From Schizophyllum amplum (Eukaryota > Basidiomycota > Agaricomycetes > Agaricales > Schizophyllaceae): 64,000 bases of DNA. Every line of letters begins with the position of its first letter. Position 1 is the first letter of the stretch. Location: assembly GCA_007026445.1 (NCBI GenBank), contig VDMD01000054.1, forward strand, positions 1 to 64,000. The letters are read 5' to 3'. The position numbers and the translations under genes were made by a program. Positions 45,909 through 57,047 of the stretch are shown piece after piece. The notes below the pieces were generated by a model that worked only from the letters and a program-made list of their open reading frames with translations, was not told where the DNA came from and did no database searches.

Positions 45909-47565
45909 ATGTCGTCCGACGACGAGCCTGCCGCGGGGTTGCTATCTCTCCCAGCAGAACTCTTGCTTGGAATCCAGTCTCTACTTGAACCTTTGGATGT
46001 CGCAGCTCTGCAATCGGCAAGTTTCCAGCTACAGACATCGGCGCAACTGACAAATTAGAACAGACATGCACGACACTCCAAGGCCCCTCGATCTGTCGTG
46101 CGGTCTGGTTGAACACGCTGCGACAGGTCATGGACCGGAACGATGTGTTCACACCGACCTTCCCTCTGGACGAAATGACGATCTCCGAGCTACGCTATGC
46201 TGCCATCCGACCGCAGGTCTTCCTACGCCGTCTCAAGCGATGCGCCTCGGAAGCGGTCGATGCAATTGGCTACCTGAAATACTCCGCCCTGCGTGCAATC
46301 GATCTCTACTGGCCTACGCATCCAGAACACGTCGAAGAACATATTTGGAGCGTCATTCTGCTCCCTGGAGGGCGATACCTGCTTGTAGTGACGCATCTTA
46401 ATCTCTACGTGCACGATCTGGGACAATGCACCGGCTCACTCAAGCAAGAACCCATCTTTGTTCTTCCAAAAGCAGATCTACAGCCTGTCGCTCAAGGGAT
46501 TGGCTGGGCGCTCGACTTTCACGTCGTCGACGGCAATGATATCCTTCTGTTCTTTTCCGCGCCTTTGCCATTTGACATCGCGTGCGTGTGGTCGTTTGCA
46601 ACTTGTCAGCCTCTGCACTGTCGCTGAGCAGTTTGCAGGAGCCATAGTCCAACATCGATCATTGTGTACAAGATTTACGACGTACCTCTAGCACCGAAGG
46701 GCGAACAAATTGCATGTCTTACTCTGCCGGACTCGAATATTGTCAGGCTGAACTCGTCCTACCTTCCAACTCGACGCGTTGCCTTCACCATCGAACCGAA
46801 TATCATTGGCGTGTGGGATTATGAGAATAACAATATAGCATTATGGAACTGCCCCGATAATTGGTGCTTGGCAGGCGAATTGGTACGTGAGTTTCTGTCT
46901 ATTGTGCTCCTCCGCTGACTCGGACACAGTGCGTCATGACGCCGAACAGAATTATCCTACGCAACCACAAGTCAGGCCTGCTAGTATATGACATCCCGCC
47001 CCTCCTGCCAGTCTCGTCTGCGCTCGCTCCGAGATACAGGGCGCCTATCCGCACCCTGGATGACCCGGGTCGCAATCTTCGTATTCATACTCTCTACCAC
47101 CGGAGCAGCGGCGCATTTATCTTCGATTTCTACCTGGTCAACCTCCTAGGCGGAAAGCTCGTGCGATATCGCATTGCAGAGATTCAGGACGACTCCGGTA
47201 GCTACATGGGACCAATCCGGCATGCATGCTTCCCCTGGTTAGAGGATCAATTTGGAGACGACAATCCGCTGCCTCTTCGCGCACTCGAAGGCACCACAGT
47301 GGCCACGGTGTATGACGGCGGTCACGAAGACCTCTCGTTTGACGAAGACACAGTCCACTCCACGATCCACATCGAGGACAGGGACCCGCATTCCGAAGAC
47401 GAAGGGGAAGGAAATGCGTGTCTGGTCAAGCTGCTAGATCGACGCGATCCGGTCTGGGCGAACCGGAAGTTGGGCAAGGTCGACTTCTGTCCCGCGTCGG
47501 GTCGCCTGTGCGAACTGGACGGCACGCGCTTGCTCGTCTTTGATTATCTCCCACCTCCGAGTTAG
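45909..47565 (+). CDS. F-box protein of a second family, copy 2
   Basis: Exons 45909-46016, 46064-46581, 46648-46882 and 46930-47565 give 498 residues. The N-terminus has an F-box (LLSLPAELLLGIQSLLEPLDVAAL ... TCTTLQGPSICRAVW). The rest, with segments such as VILLPGGRYLLVVTHLNLYV, FHVVDGNDILLFF, IEPNIIGVWDYENNNIALW and SGLLVYDIPP, looks like the beta-rich half of fungal F-box proteins, possibly a propeller. It is probably an SCF substrate receptor with unknown target. The first intron appears to begin with GC (TCG then GCAAGT) where copy 3 has GTAAGT. It has a close relative in opposite orientation at 49181-50851. Confidence 0.85.
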
Positions 47566-47921
47566 GCATAGCCAGGATGTCACATTCATATCAAGCAATG
47601 TCTTGACACCGTCCCAGGCCTTGAAAGTAAAGGTCCTAACCACCGAGCTTGCTCAAATTGGAACAAGGGTTTCTTGTTTTGGACACAATTCAAGAGCTGG
47701 ACGTACTTACTGCAGGCTCTTTGCCAGTCCGATCCATTGTAGGAGCTGAGCACGACATGCTTGCTCGTCCTCCCATCTTGAACATACAGTACTGATTTTG
47801 CCGATTCTGCCTGAATCCGTCCGACGCGGTTGTCGTAGGCGGACGGACGTCACCAAGTTGCACGCACGAACAATCCTTCCAGAGTCCAGCCATATCAACA
47901 AGGTGAATCTACAGTGCACAA
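47566..47921. other. Intergenic, convergent 3' ends
   Basis: No gene was seen. A stretch at about 47,655-47,700 (AAGGGTTTCTTGTTTTGGAC) is similar in inverted orientation to 49,036-49,070, so the inverted F-box duplication includes some 3' flank. Confidence 0.5.
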
Positions 47922-48967
47922 TCATTCTAGGTTGGCAACGTTCATCGTGGCATCCTGAGTTTGGGCCTCCATCTTGCTCTGCTCGGCGTTTGCGACGCTG
48001 AGATACGTGTCTACACGAAGCATCATTAGCATCGCGCATACATTGTCTGAATACGATTGATACGCACTCCAGAACAAGCTGACAACGCCGACGTAGGCGA
48101 AGCGCAATTGCGGCGGCACGAGAGAGAAGTTGATGATCTGTGCGGGTATGAAGACGCCCCTGTGGGTACGTTAGTAGACGACCGATGAGCGAACGTGATG
48201 AACTATATGCTGACCAGTTGCGGATGATCGTGGGGACGTATGCCTTTGCGAGGAAAGATCAGTAAGTAGGTGTAAGGAGGACTCAAAGGACGGTGGTACT
48301 CACCGACTTGATGCGGTCGGGTGCTTCGTAGGGTTTCCCCTCGAGCAGGCTCATCATGCCGAAGAAGTAGACGACGGCGACTAGGGACTGCGGGTCAGAC
48401 ATGCGGATCTAAGATAGAGGGAGACGTCTAACGACGCACCTGGAGTTAAGAACGCTTGGTCGAGCCACACCTGCATAGCCCTTCAGCAATAGCGCGAGGA
48501 GGCCTATAGAGGGCGACAGGACACACCCGGTAGATAACGGCGCGCTTGGCCGACGCGAACTTGATTCTGTTCAGGAACTGGTACCACAGTGTCATCGGGG
48601 GACCGAAGCAGGCGCCTGGTCTCCTTTCAAGTCAGCACCACCGCGCGCGCTCGGGATGTCCTGCACGCACCTCCGTAGAACGCCAGTCGCGCCGTCCTTG
48701 TGTACTTCGCGAGACGAGGGTAAGCGCGTATCAGTAGCTCACCATGATGATCATAGATGAACACGCACGTCGTGTTCCGCGCCTCGGCTTTCGATGAGCT
48801 GTTGCGCGATCACGTCCCCGCCGCCGAACAACACCGCGGCGGTGAGGGACTGGGTGAGCATGGGCCGTCGGATGAGCGCCGCACTGCGTTGTTTTTACAG
48901 GTAAGGCGCTGGGTTCGCGTGAAAAGCCATAGGCGGCTTACTTGTACGCCTTGAAGAGAGATGCCAT
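47922..48967 (-). CDS. Mpv17/PMP22 family membrane protein
   Basis: From the start at 48967 the exons read [29 protein letters not shown] plus [71 protein letters not shown], and [30 protein letters not shown] final intron (GTGCGT ... TAG) leads to [10 protein letters not shown] and the stop at 47922-47924. The motif order (PMLTQ, GDVIAQQ, R..FYG, W..L, then the W...P.Q..NF..VP...R block) is that of Mpv17/PMP22 proteins. These are four-helix proteins of the mitochondrial inner membrane or peroxisome, thought to form channels or affect metabolite balance. At least seven short introns interrupt it. The gene lies between the two inverted F-box copies. Confidence 0.9.
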
Positions 48968-49180
48968 GATGGTGGAACGCGTGAAGGAACGCGTCAAGCT
49001 AGCGTATGGACAGGCGGCCCGAATGGGCCGGGCGGAATTATGTCCAAAACAGGCAACTCTTGTTCTACTCGACAATTTCCCATGCTTGTTTGCGCAAGCT
49101 CTGTGACTCTGACCTTTACTTTGGAGGCCTGGTACGGCGTCAAAAGACTGTTTCATATGGATGGTGCATCCTGATTCTGT

Positions 49181-50851
49181 CTAACTCGGAGGCGAGAGAT
49201 AATCAAAAACGAGCAAACGCGTGCCGTCCAGCTCGCACAAGCGACCCGACACAGGACAGAAGTCAACCTTGCCCAACATCCGGTTCGCCCAAACAGGATC
49301 GCGGCGGTCAAGCAGCTTGACTAGATACGCGGCTCCTTCCCCTTCGTCCTCGGAATGCGGGTCCCTGTCCTCGACGTGGACCGTAAAGTGGACCGTGTCT
49401 TCGTCAAACGAGAGGGCTTCATGACCGCTGTCATACACAGTGGCCACGGTGGTGCCTTCAAGTGCGCGGAGAGGCAGCGGATTGTCGTCTCCGAATTGAT
49501 CCTCCAGCCAGGAGAAGCCCGCATGCCAGATCGGTGTTATGGGGCTACCCAACTCGTCCGGAGTCTCTGCAGTCTCTGCGACGCGATATCGCACGAGCTT
49601 GCCACCCAGCAGGTTGATGTTGTAAAAGTCGAAGATCGATGCTCCGCTGCTCCGGTGGTAGAGAGCGTTGCTGCGGAGACTGATATCTGGCCCGTCCAAG
49701 GTGCCGACGGGCTTTCTGTATCTCGGATCGAGCGTCGATGAGGCTGGCACGAGAGGCGGGATGTCGTATATCAGCAGGCCTGGATATTGATTGCGCAGGA
49801 TAACACTGTTCGGCGTCATAACGCACTGTGCCCGGTCAGCGGAGGAGCATAGCTATCATAGCCATTGTCCCACATACCAATTCGTTTGTCAAATCCCAAT
49901 TATTGGGGCAACTCCAAGACGCTATGTTGTTCTTCTCATAATCCCACACGCCAATCGTATTCGGTTCGCTCGCAAAAGCAACACGTCGAGTTCGAATGCA
50001 GGGCGACTTCAGCTTGACATTATGCAGGTCCCTGAGAGTAAGACATGCAATTTGTTGGCCCTTCGGTGCAAGATGTAGGTCGCAGATTCTGTACACAGTC
50101 ATCGATATTCGACCTCTGTTTCTATAGGACCATTAGCCACGATGCAAAGCCTGTCAAGATGCACGTAACGGCACGTACTCTTCGTCAAATCGCATACGCG
50201 TGGAAAAGAACAGAACCACATCATTGCCATCGACGACGTGGAAATCGAGCACCCAGCCCATCCTTCCAGCTACGGGCCTCAGATCTGCCTTTGGGAGAAC
50301 GAAGATGGGCTCTTGATTAATCGAGTCGGCGTGATATCCCAGATCGTGCACGTAGAGCGTGAGGTGCGTCACCACGAGCAAGTATCGCCCTCCGGGAAGC
50401 AGAATGACGTCCCAAATCTCTTCTTCGGGATGTTCCAGATACGTAGACCAGCGAAGGTCAATTTCGCGCAGAGAGGAATACTTCAGGTATCCGATCGTGT
50501 CGACCGCTTCCGATGCGCGTCGCTTGAGACGACGTAGGAAAACCTGCGGTCGAATGGCCGCATAGCGTAATTCGGAGGTGGGCATTTCGTCTAGAGAGAA
50601 GGTCGGCGTGAACACATCGTTCCGGTCCATGACCTGTCGCAGCGTGTTCAGCCAGACCGCACGACAGATCGAGGGGTCTTGAAAAGTCGTGCATGTCTTT
50701 TCTAATTCGTCAGTCGGGCCGATGTCTGCAGCTGGAAACTTACCGATTGCAGGGCTGTGACATCCAAAGGCTCAAGTAAAGCCTGAATTTCAAGCAAGAG
50801 CTCTGTTGGAAGATGTAGCAACCCTGCGGCTGGCTCCTCGTTGGACGACAT
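49181..50851 (-). CDS. F-box protein of a second family, copy 3 (inverted relative of copy 2)
   Basis: The start at 50851 opens MSSNEEPAAGLLHLPTELLL, an F-box, followed by a GTAAGT intron with an AAAAG acceptor and then TCTTFQDPSICRAVW. Later segments mirror copy 2: VILLPGGRYLLVVTHLTLYV, FHVVDGNDVVLFFS, EPNTIGVWDYEKNNIASW, SGLLIYDIPPLVP-like LLIYDIPPLVP, WLEDQFGDDNPLPLRALEGT and GTRLLVFDYLSPPS, ending at 49181. It appears intact. Like copy 2 it is probably an SCF receptor with unknown target. A foldback element begins 27 bp upstream of its start codon, so the promoter may be supplied or altered by that element. Confidence 0.85.
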
Positions 50852-50877
50852 GACGGATCGAAGCAAAGACCGGAATA

Positions 50878-52219
50878 CACGACAGACGTTGCCGAATTCG
50901 ACGGCGGGGATAATCGTAGCGTTATGGGTTGATTTATGCTACATATTCCGAGAGCATATACATAACAAATCACCGCCGATGAAGACATGGGGAAATGAGT
51001 TGTATTTCGGTAGCTGTTTGCTATGTATATCCAGTAAAAAACAAAAAGGCCCATATCTGGCCGAACACGGGACGGATCCGGGACAAACCTGGGACAAACG
51101 CTGGCCGGACGCGTGACGGACGATGCCCGGCCGTGTGACGAACGAAGGGCGACCATGTAACGGATGGTGGCCGAACGTGTAACGAATGCAGGTCGGACAA
51201 AGGCCAATCTTGGGAGCCGGACGCAGGCCCATGACGTGACATTAAACGGCACCACGTTCTCTGGCGACTAAGCCCTACACAGCGCGTGAACAAGCAATAT
51301 TCTGCAAGGCAAACATTCAAGGCCGTCAAACTATACAGTGCATGCGAAAAAGAACTTACCTGCCTTTTACGGCAGGTTCTTCCCACCGTCCACAGCGCGG
51401 CCCGTGGCACGTCGACGACGGTGCATATGGGCTACAACCAGTGGCGGAGAATACTTACTGGACATGTGCATACTACTAGGTGAAAGAACTACGTTGAAAA
51501 ATGTAAATTTGGCTGCGCAGAAGCCGCACGTCTGTTCCCCCCTCAGCTCGCGCAGTCACGTGACTGTGTAGCGCGGCGAGATTGCGAAGGCCTAAGTTGG
51601 ACATGTGTGGGCCGTTTTTCATTGTTCTCCCTGCGTTAATGTGCTTAGATTTATCATAGGATACACTGAGGGCCTGTACGGCACCAATATGCACCATCGT
51701 CGACGTGCCATGGGCCGCGCTGTGGGCGGTGGGAAGAACCTGCCGTAAAAGGCAGGTAAGTTCTTTTTCGCATGCACTGTACATACCGTTGAAGATTAGT
51801 TGTGTTTGGTGCACTGTATGGTGTACAACTCGCCAGAGAACGTGGTGCCGTTTAATGTCACGTCATGGGCCTGCGTCCGGCTCCCAAGATTGGCCTTTGT
51901 CCGACCTGCATTCGTTACACGTTCGGCCACCATCCGTTACATGGTCGCCCTTCGTTCGTCACACGGCCGGGCATCGTCCGTCACGCGTCCGGCCAGCGTT
52001 TGTCCCAGGTTTGTCCCGGATCCGTCCCGTGTTCGGCCAGATATGGGCCTTTTTGTTTTTTACTGGATATACATAGCAAACAGCTACCGAAATACAACTC
52101 ATTTCCCCATGTCTTCATCGGCGGTGATTTGTTATGTATATGCTCTCGGAATATGTAGCATAAATCAACCCATAACGCTACGATTATCCCCGCCGTCGAA
52201 TTCGGCAACGTCTGTCGTG
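50878..52219. mobile_element. Foldback element with long inverted arms
   Basis: The sequence from about 50878 to 51428 reappears as its reverse complement from about 51687 to 52219. Both ends read CACGACAGACGTTGCCGAAT in opposite orientation. Similarity is near perfect for the outer ~360 bp and the innermost ~100 bp of each arm; between these, one stretch of ~90 bp differs. Each arm holds several degenerate ~25-bp subterminal repeats (GTGACGGACGATG-type, about 51,105-51,200) and a small hairpin (ACCTGCC TTTTA GGCAGGT). The 258-bp centre is unique. No transposase is encoded, so it resembles a non-autonomous foldback or MITE-like element. A clean target-site duplication could not be picked out. 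Confidence 0.75.
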
Positions 52220-52475
52220 ATACCGGCCCGCAGTCGGGCGCTTGTTTTCATAATGTCATGATTCACCGTCCGCGTCATGCGTGGCACGACTAATGCGAAT
52301 CGCCCTCTAATTACGCTGCCGTCTGGCTGCCGCCTCTGCCGTTGGGTCGGCGCGCTCCTCACTGACTGCGCTGTTTATGCATTCTCTGGAACGCGACATA
52401 AAACAGCGAGAGCGGGACATCCCCTAGCATCCTCCGACCACTCGACGCGCTGTATCAGACAACACAATCACCAAT

Positions 52476-53836
52476 ATGTCCCTTCCTAAGAAGATGCCTT
52501 ACGGCACGCAGCAGTCTCTATGCGCGATTCGCTACATTAGCTGAGTTCAACGCCAGTGCGCCTGGGCAACTCAGGTCTGAAGGTATCCAAGATCATCCTG
52601 GGGTGCATGTCGTACGGAAATCCTGGTGCGTTTCTCAACGTCTCGCGTCAGGAAATGACTGACGATCTCTTCATGTATATCCCTGGTGACTTTTGATTCT
52701 GCTGCTTCGACTCTTAGGCTGGCAAGCGTGGCTCCTTCCCGAGGAGGAAGGGATCAAGCACATCAAGGCCGCGTACGATTTCGGAATCAATGCCTTCGAT
52801 ACAGCTAACGTACGCCTCCTGCCCCGCTCCTCCCGCAATTATCCTCACTCTACCGAATCACGTTATTCTGACCTACCCGCTCAGGTCTACAGCAATGGCT
52901 TGTCGGAAATCATACTCGGCAAGGTCATTAAGCAACACAATCTCCCGCGCGATGAGATCGTCGTGATGACGAAGGTATGGGCAGTGTTTCTTGCACGTTA
53001 ACCATTCGCTGACGCGCTCTTCGACTGGCAGGTCTTCTTCGAGGTGAAGCGCGACGTTAACGAAACCTTGAGCGTGTACACAGGCATCAATTCGGATGCC
53101 ATGGGTTATGTGAATCAGCACGATCTCAGCCGCAAGGTGCGAACCAGGCTTGAGCTCTTTTCCGGTTCGCCTTCCGTGCTGATTTGATATGCAAGCATAT
53201 CTTCGATTCCGTGAAGCATAGCTTGGAGCGGTTGCATCTGCTGACATACACGCCCAGCCTTCGCCATCCAGAATAACCTTACGCCATTAATTTCGATGCA
53301 GAACCACTACAACCTTGCCTACTGTGAAGAGGAGCGCGAGATGATCCCGACGCTCCGGCAGTTTGGGGTTGGCGCAATCCCGTGATCGCCATTAGCGAAG
53401 GGTGTGTTCGCGCGGCCCATGTCGCAGCAGTCGACGACGCGCGGCGGATCGGACAAGAGGATACACGTATATAGCCAGGTGCAGCAGAGCACGGAGGCGA
53501 TTGTGGATAGGGTGGAGGAGCTCGCGAAGAAGAAGGGCTGCAGTATGGCGCAGCTGTCGTTGGCGTGGTTGATGGCGAAGTCGGGTGAGTGCGATGGTAA
53601 TTGGATGGTGTTGGCGTGAGTGCTGAAGGGGTGGTTGCTGCAGGCGTCTCTGCCCCAATTGTCGGGACAACGTCGCTGGAGAAGCTGCACGATCTAATTG
53701 GTATGTCGGGTCGCTGCGCGGACAAAGGTTCTTTGCTGATGATTGTGTAGGTGCCGTTGACGTCGAGCTGGAGGAGGAGGAGATGAAGTACTTGGAGGAG
53801 CCCTACGTCCCGCAGGCAGTCATCGGGCACTCTTAG
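52476..53836 (+). pseudogene. Aldo-keto reductase pseudogene
   Basis: The start (MSLPKKMPYG) and early exons match the intact gene at 54316: RLGNSGLKVSKIILGCMSYG, WLLPEEEGIKHIKAAYDFGI, VYSNGLSEIILGKVIKQHN and DAMGYVNQHDLSRK. The first donor reads GCACGC where the intact gene has GTACGT. After HSLERLHL the sequence jumps to AIQNN-type sequence, so the middle of the barrel (LDYIDVLQ, the EETMEALHD segment and the IGMSS strand) is deleted and the frame is shifted. The 3' exons (MAQLSLAWLMAKSG, VSAPIVGTTSLEKLHDLIG and the end QAVIGHS) survive. It cannot give an active enzyme. Confidence 0.85.
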
Positions 53837-54315
53837 ACTGCTGCTTGTGACTCATCGTTGGCAGCTACGCTCTTGTACGTGACTTCTCCGACTCAATGTA
53901 AATCACTCCATCATCTATGATGCCTACTTGCAGTGAGAATACGACGGCGCCAGCTTGGTCTCGGACCACATCTCTCCAAGCCGCTCAGATGCTCATATTC
54001 TCCCTCTTTTCGCCCGACTACTGTCATTGAGTGACGTCCCTCGGCAAGCATGACGTGTACGGCCGGCGGCGTTTGGGCGGCACTCTTGTTGACTGGCAAC
54101 TGCAGTGCTTCGACCTACGCTACGCAGCACGCTTGGCGTGAGCAAGCCGTTTGCGAATTCCGATTCGGAGTGGCTAACAAGGGACCGAATCGGACGATGA
54201 AAACCCTCGCAAACTCTGTTGAAGCTATATAGGCGCCGGTGCACGCCAGACGACAGTCGCCGCGCTACCAGCGATCTCTGTCTCTTGCAGCTGTATCTGC
54301 CTTCACACTTTTACC
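53837..54315. other. Intergenic between reductase copies
   Basis: No gene was seen. The last 80 bases before 54316 form the promoter side of the intact reductase. Confidence 0.5.
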
Positions 54316-55440
54316 ATGTCGTCCCCGAAGAAGATGCCTTACGGTACGTGGTCAGTGTTGGGTATGCCGTGGAAGCCTACTTATTCTAGCAGTCCGCCTA
54401 GGCAAGTCCGGTTTGAAGGTATCCAAGATCATTCTTGGATGCATGTCATACGGATCTCCTGGTGCGTCTCCGTGGCATGCTCTGCTCGCAGCAACCTGAT
54501 TCTGTAGAATGGGATGCGTGGGTCCTTCCCGAGGAGGAGGGCATCAAACACATCAAGGCTGCGTACGACGCTGGCATCAACACCTTCGACACGGCCGACG
54601 TACGTTCTTCTCATCCCCCTGATCCACCGTCGTCGGATGACCCTTGTTTGACACCCTGCTTAGGTCTACAGCAATGGCCAGTCGGAGATCACACTTGGCA
54701 AGGCGATCAAGCAGCACAACCTTCCTCGCGACGAGATCGTCGTGATGACGAAGGTGGAGCGACTGCTGCTGCATCTAAGGTCGCTAGATCTCACCCAAAT
54801 TTACAGGTTTTCTTCCAAGTAGGTCCCAGCGTCGGCAGTAAAATCTCCCACGACACCAACCCGGATACTGTGGGCTATGTCAACCAGCATGGACTGAGTC
54901 GGAAGGTAGGGTCACGACCGCTCCTTACCGCCTACCACCAGCCTACATGACGTGCTGACGGTCTATCAGCACATATTCGATGCAGTGAAACACAGCTTGG
55001 AGCGGCTTCAGCTGGACTATATCGATGTTCTGCAGTGTGCGTCTGGATACTTTCGTGACCTACCACTTCATCATAACTCGCGACACCTTCAGGCCACCGT
55101 TTCGACAACAACACGCCAATTGAGGAGACGGTGAGACGCCTAGCGGCTCTTCACATTCGGAAGCTCACTCCTCTGCGCTCAGATGGAGGCCTTGCACGAT
55201 GTCGTGAAAGCCGGGTGGGTTCGCTACATCGGAATGTCGTCGTGCTGGGCGTATCAGTGTAAGCAAGGCACGCTCTTGTGTTTTTCATCGTCGCTGACGA
55301 GTCTTACACAGTCAGTGCGATGCAGAGTGCGTCCGAATGATTTCGAGTCTAACGCCAACTTTGCTGACAACGTGCTTAGACTACGCCATCCAAAACAAGC
55401 TCACGCCCTTCATATCGATGCAGAATCATTATAGCCTCGC

Positions 55441-55471
<31 letters not shown>

Positions 55472-56009
55472 ACGCTCGAGGTATGCAAGCCCGCCGTACC
55501 CAGACTCTGCTGGCTGACTTGCTCCTGCAGAGCTTCGGCGTAGGCGCCATCCCTTGGTCGCCTCTAGCACGCGGACTGCTCGCACGACCGCTGAACAAAG
55601 ACTCAGACCGCGCAAAAGTGGATCCTTACATGGGCATATACGACAAGGCGAAGGAGAACATGGAGACGATCCTGAACCGAGTGGAAGAGCTGTCGCAGAA
55701 GAAGCAGTGCAGCATGGCACAGATCTCTCTTGCTTGGCTGATGAACCGACCGGGTAAGTCTCTTCATTCGTGTACCCTGCTGGTCTCCGTACTGAGAGGT
55801 TGCGTAGGTGTTACGGCGCCAATCGTTGGTACAACGTCGCTCGAAAAGCTTCAAGACTTGATTGGTATGTGCTATATCTGACAAGATAATGCGTTGCTTG
55901 CTGACAGTGCGTTCGTGTACTAGGCGCCGTTGATGTCAAGCTATCGGAGGAGGATATGAAGTACCTGGAAGAATCATACATTCCTCAGGCGATCATCGGG
56001 CATATGTAA
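54316..56009 (+). CDS. Aldo-keto reductase (aryl-alcohol dehydrogenase-like), copy 2
   Basis: This is an NADPH-dependent reductase of the aldo-keto reductase superfamily, AKR9-like by its motifs. Exons run MSSPKKMPY, RLGKSGLKVSKIILGCMSYG, WVLPEEEGIKHIKAAYDAGI, NTFDTAD (catalytic Asp), VYSNGQSEITLGKAI (catalytic Tyr), RDEIVVMTKV (Lys), GYVNQHGLSRK, HSLERLQLDYIDVLQ, CHRFDNNTPIEET, MEALHDVVKAGWVRYIGMSS, AIQNKLTPFISMQNHYSLAYR, VGAIPWSPLARGLLARP, MAQISLAWLMNRPG, VTAPIVGTTSLEKLQDLIG and the end EESYIPQAIIGHM. At least ten short introns are inferred. All four barrel-end residues are visible. Related copies lie at 52476 (dead), 61664 and 63962. The substrate is unknown; relatives reduce aryl aldehydes and take part in detoxification. 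Confidence 0.9.
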
Positions 56010-56269
56010 TTGCTGTTAACTTTTGATACAAACGCTATTTTCTGTGTGTCGTGTTTCGCAATGTACCAGGTCGGGTTTCTTCTTCACTGTTACGTTCAGA
56101 GCCAAGTTCAACATGATCTACACGTGACCTGTGATTAGGCGGTCCGGTGTGCCGGTCCTGCAGATCGCTCCCAACGATCGTCTCTCACTTGAACCTGACT
56201 TGAACGTGTCCCCTTATTTAGCGGCTGCGCCCTTCTCTCGCATACTTACCCTCTTCGCTCACTGTCATC

Positions 56270-57047
56270 ATGGATCAATCTATGTCTCGGAAGTCAGAGA
56301 AACTCGAAGTCGAGGACGCAGAAGCCCGCCAACGGCGCCTACGTACGCACACCTGCATGTTCAGGAAGATCGTGCTGACGCTAGCAGGACCCAGAGTCTA
56401 CCCTGCAGCGTCTTGATGCTGCGCCTCCGTCCCAAGACCCCATTGCCATTCTACAGTCGCTGATGAATGGAGCCACTGTCGGACCGTCGACGGGACTACC
56501 GCAAATCGACCCTTCGAATAAGGAGACTTTCGCTGTCGAACCCCCGACTGAATGTACGTGAACGGCAGCTGGAACGCTGGACCCATGTTGAACGTACTGC
56601 AGTGATGGCCAGGGTGCAAGCATTTCTTCCGCAAATACAAGCGGAGAACGAACAGCTGCGGCAGCGCAGGGCTGAGGACCTGGACATCGAGCACCTCGAG
56701 GATGAAGATGGTCCTCATATAGAGATGGTGCGTCGTGCTATCGTGGTCGTCCCACCTTTATTGACTTCCCGCCCCAGGACCTTGGTCTCGGCGTATTCTC
56801 TGTGCGACGACCTGGCGAGGAATCCTCAGATTCAGATTCATCCTCCTCGGACGAGGACTCAGTGTCCTCCTCTTCCGTCAGCGACGACACCTCCGACACG
56901 GACTCGGATTCGGACACAGATTCCGACTCCGAGTCAGATCTGTCGTCGAGCGATACTGCACCTGCTGCGCCACGGATCATCAAGCCTCTACCACGCAGGA
57001 GGCCGCTGATTGAAGTCCTGGACGACACAAAAAATCCATCCGGTTGA
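56270..57047 (+). CDS. NOPCHAP1-like protein (box C/D snoRNP assembly chaperone family)
   Basis: The start at 56270 gives MDQSMSRKSEKLEVEDAEAR. The next exons read QDPESTLQRLDAAPPSQDPI, LQSLMNGATVGPSTGLPQID and VEPPTE, then after an intron ARVQAFLPQIQAENEQLRQR with DIEHLEDEDGPHIEM, and after another DLGLGVFSVRRPGEESSDSD, a long Asp/Ser acidic tract and a basic end. The FLPQ...AN/EN...IE...IEM core and the acidic tail match the small NOPCHAP1 (C12orf45) family, which helps load NOP58 onto the R2TP machinery in humans. The join between the first and second exon is unclear: the only good donor (after 56342) and the acceptor near 56384 do not keep frame. Confidence 0.7.
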
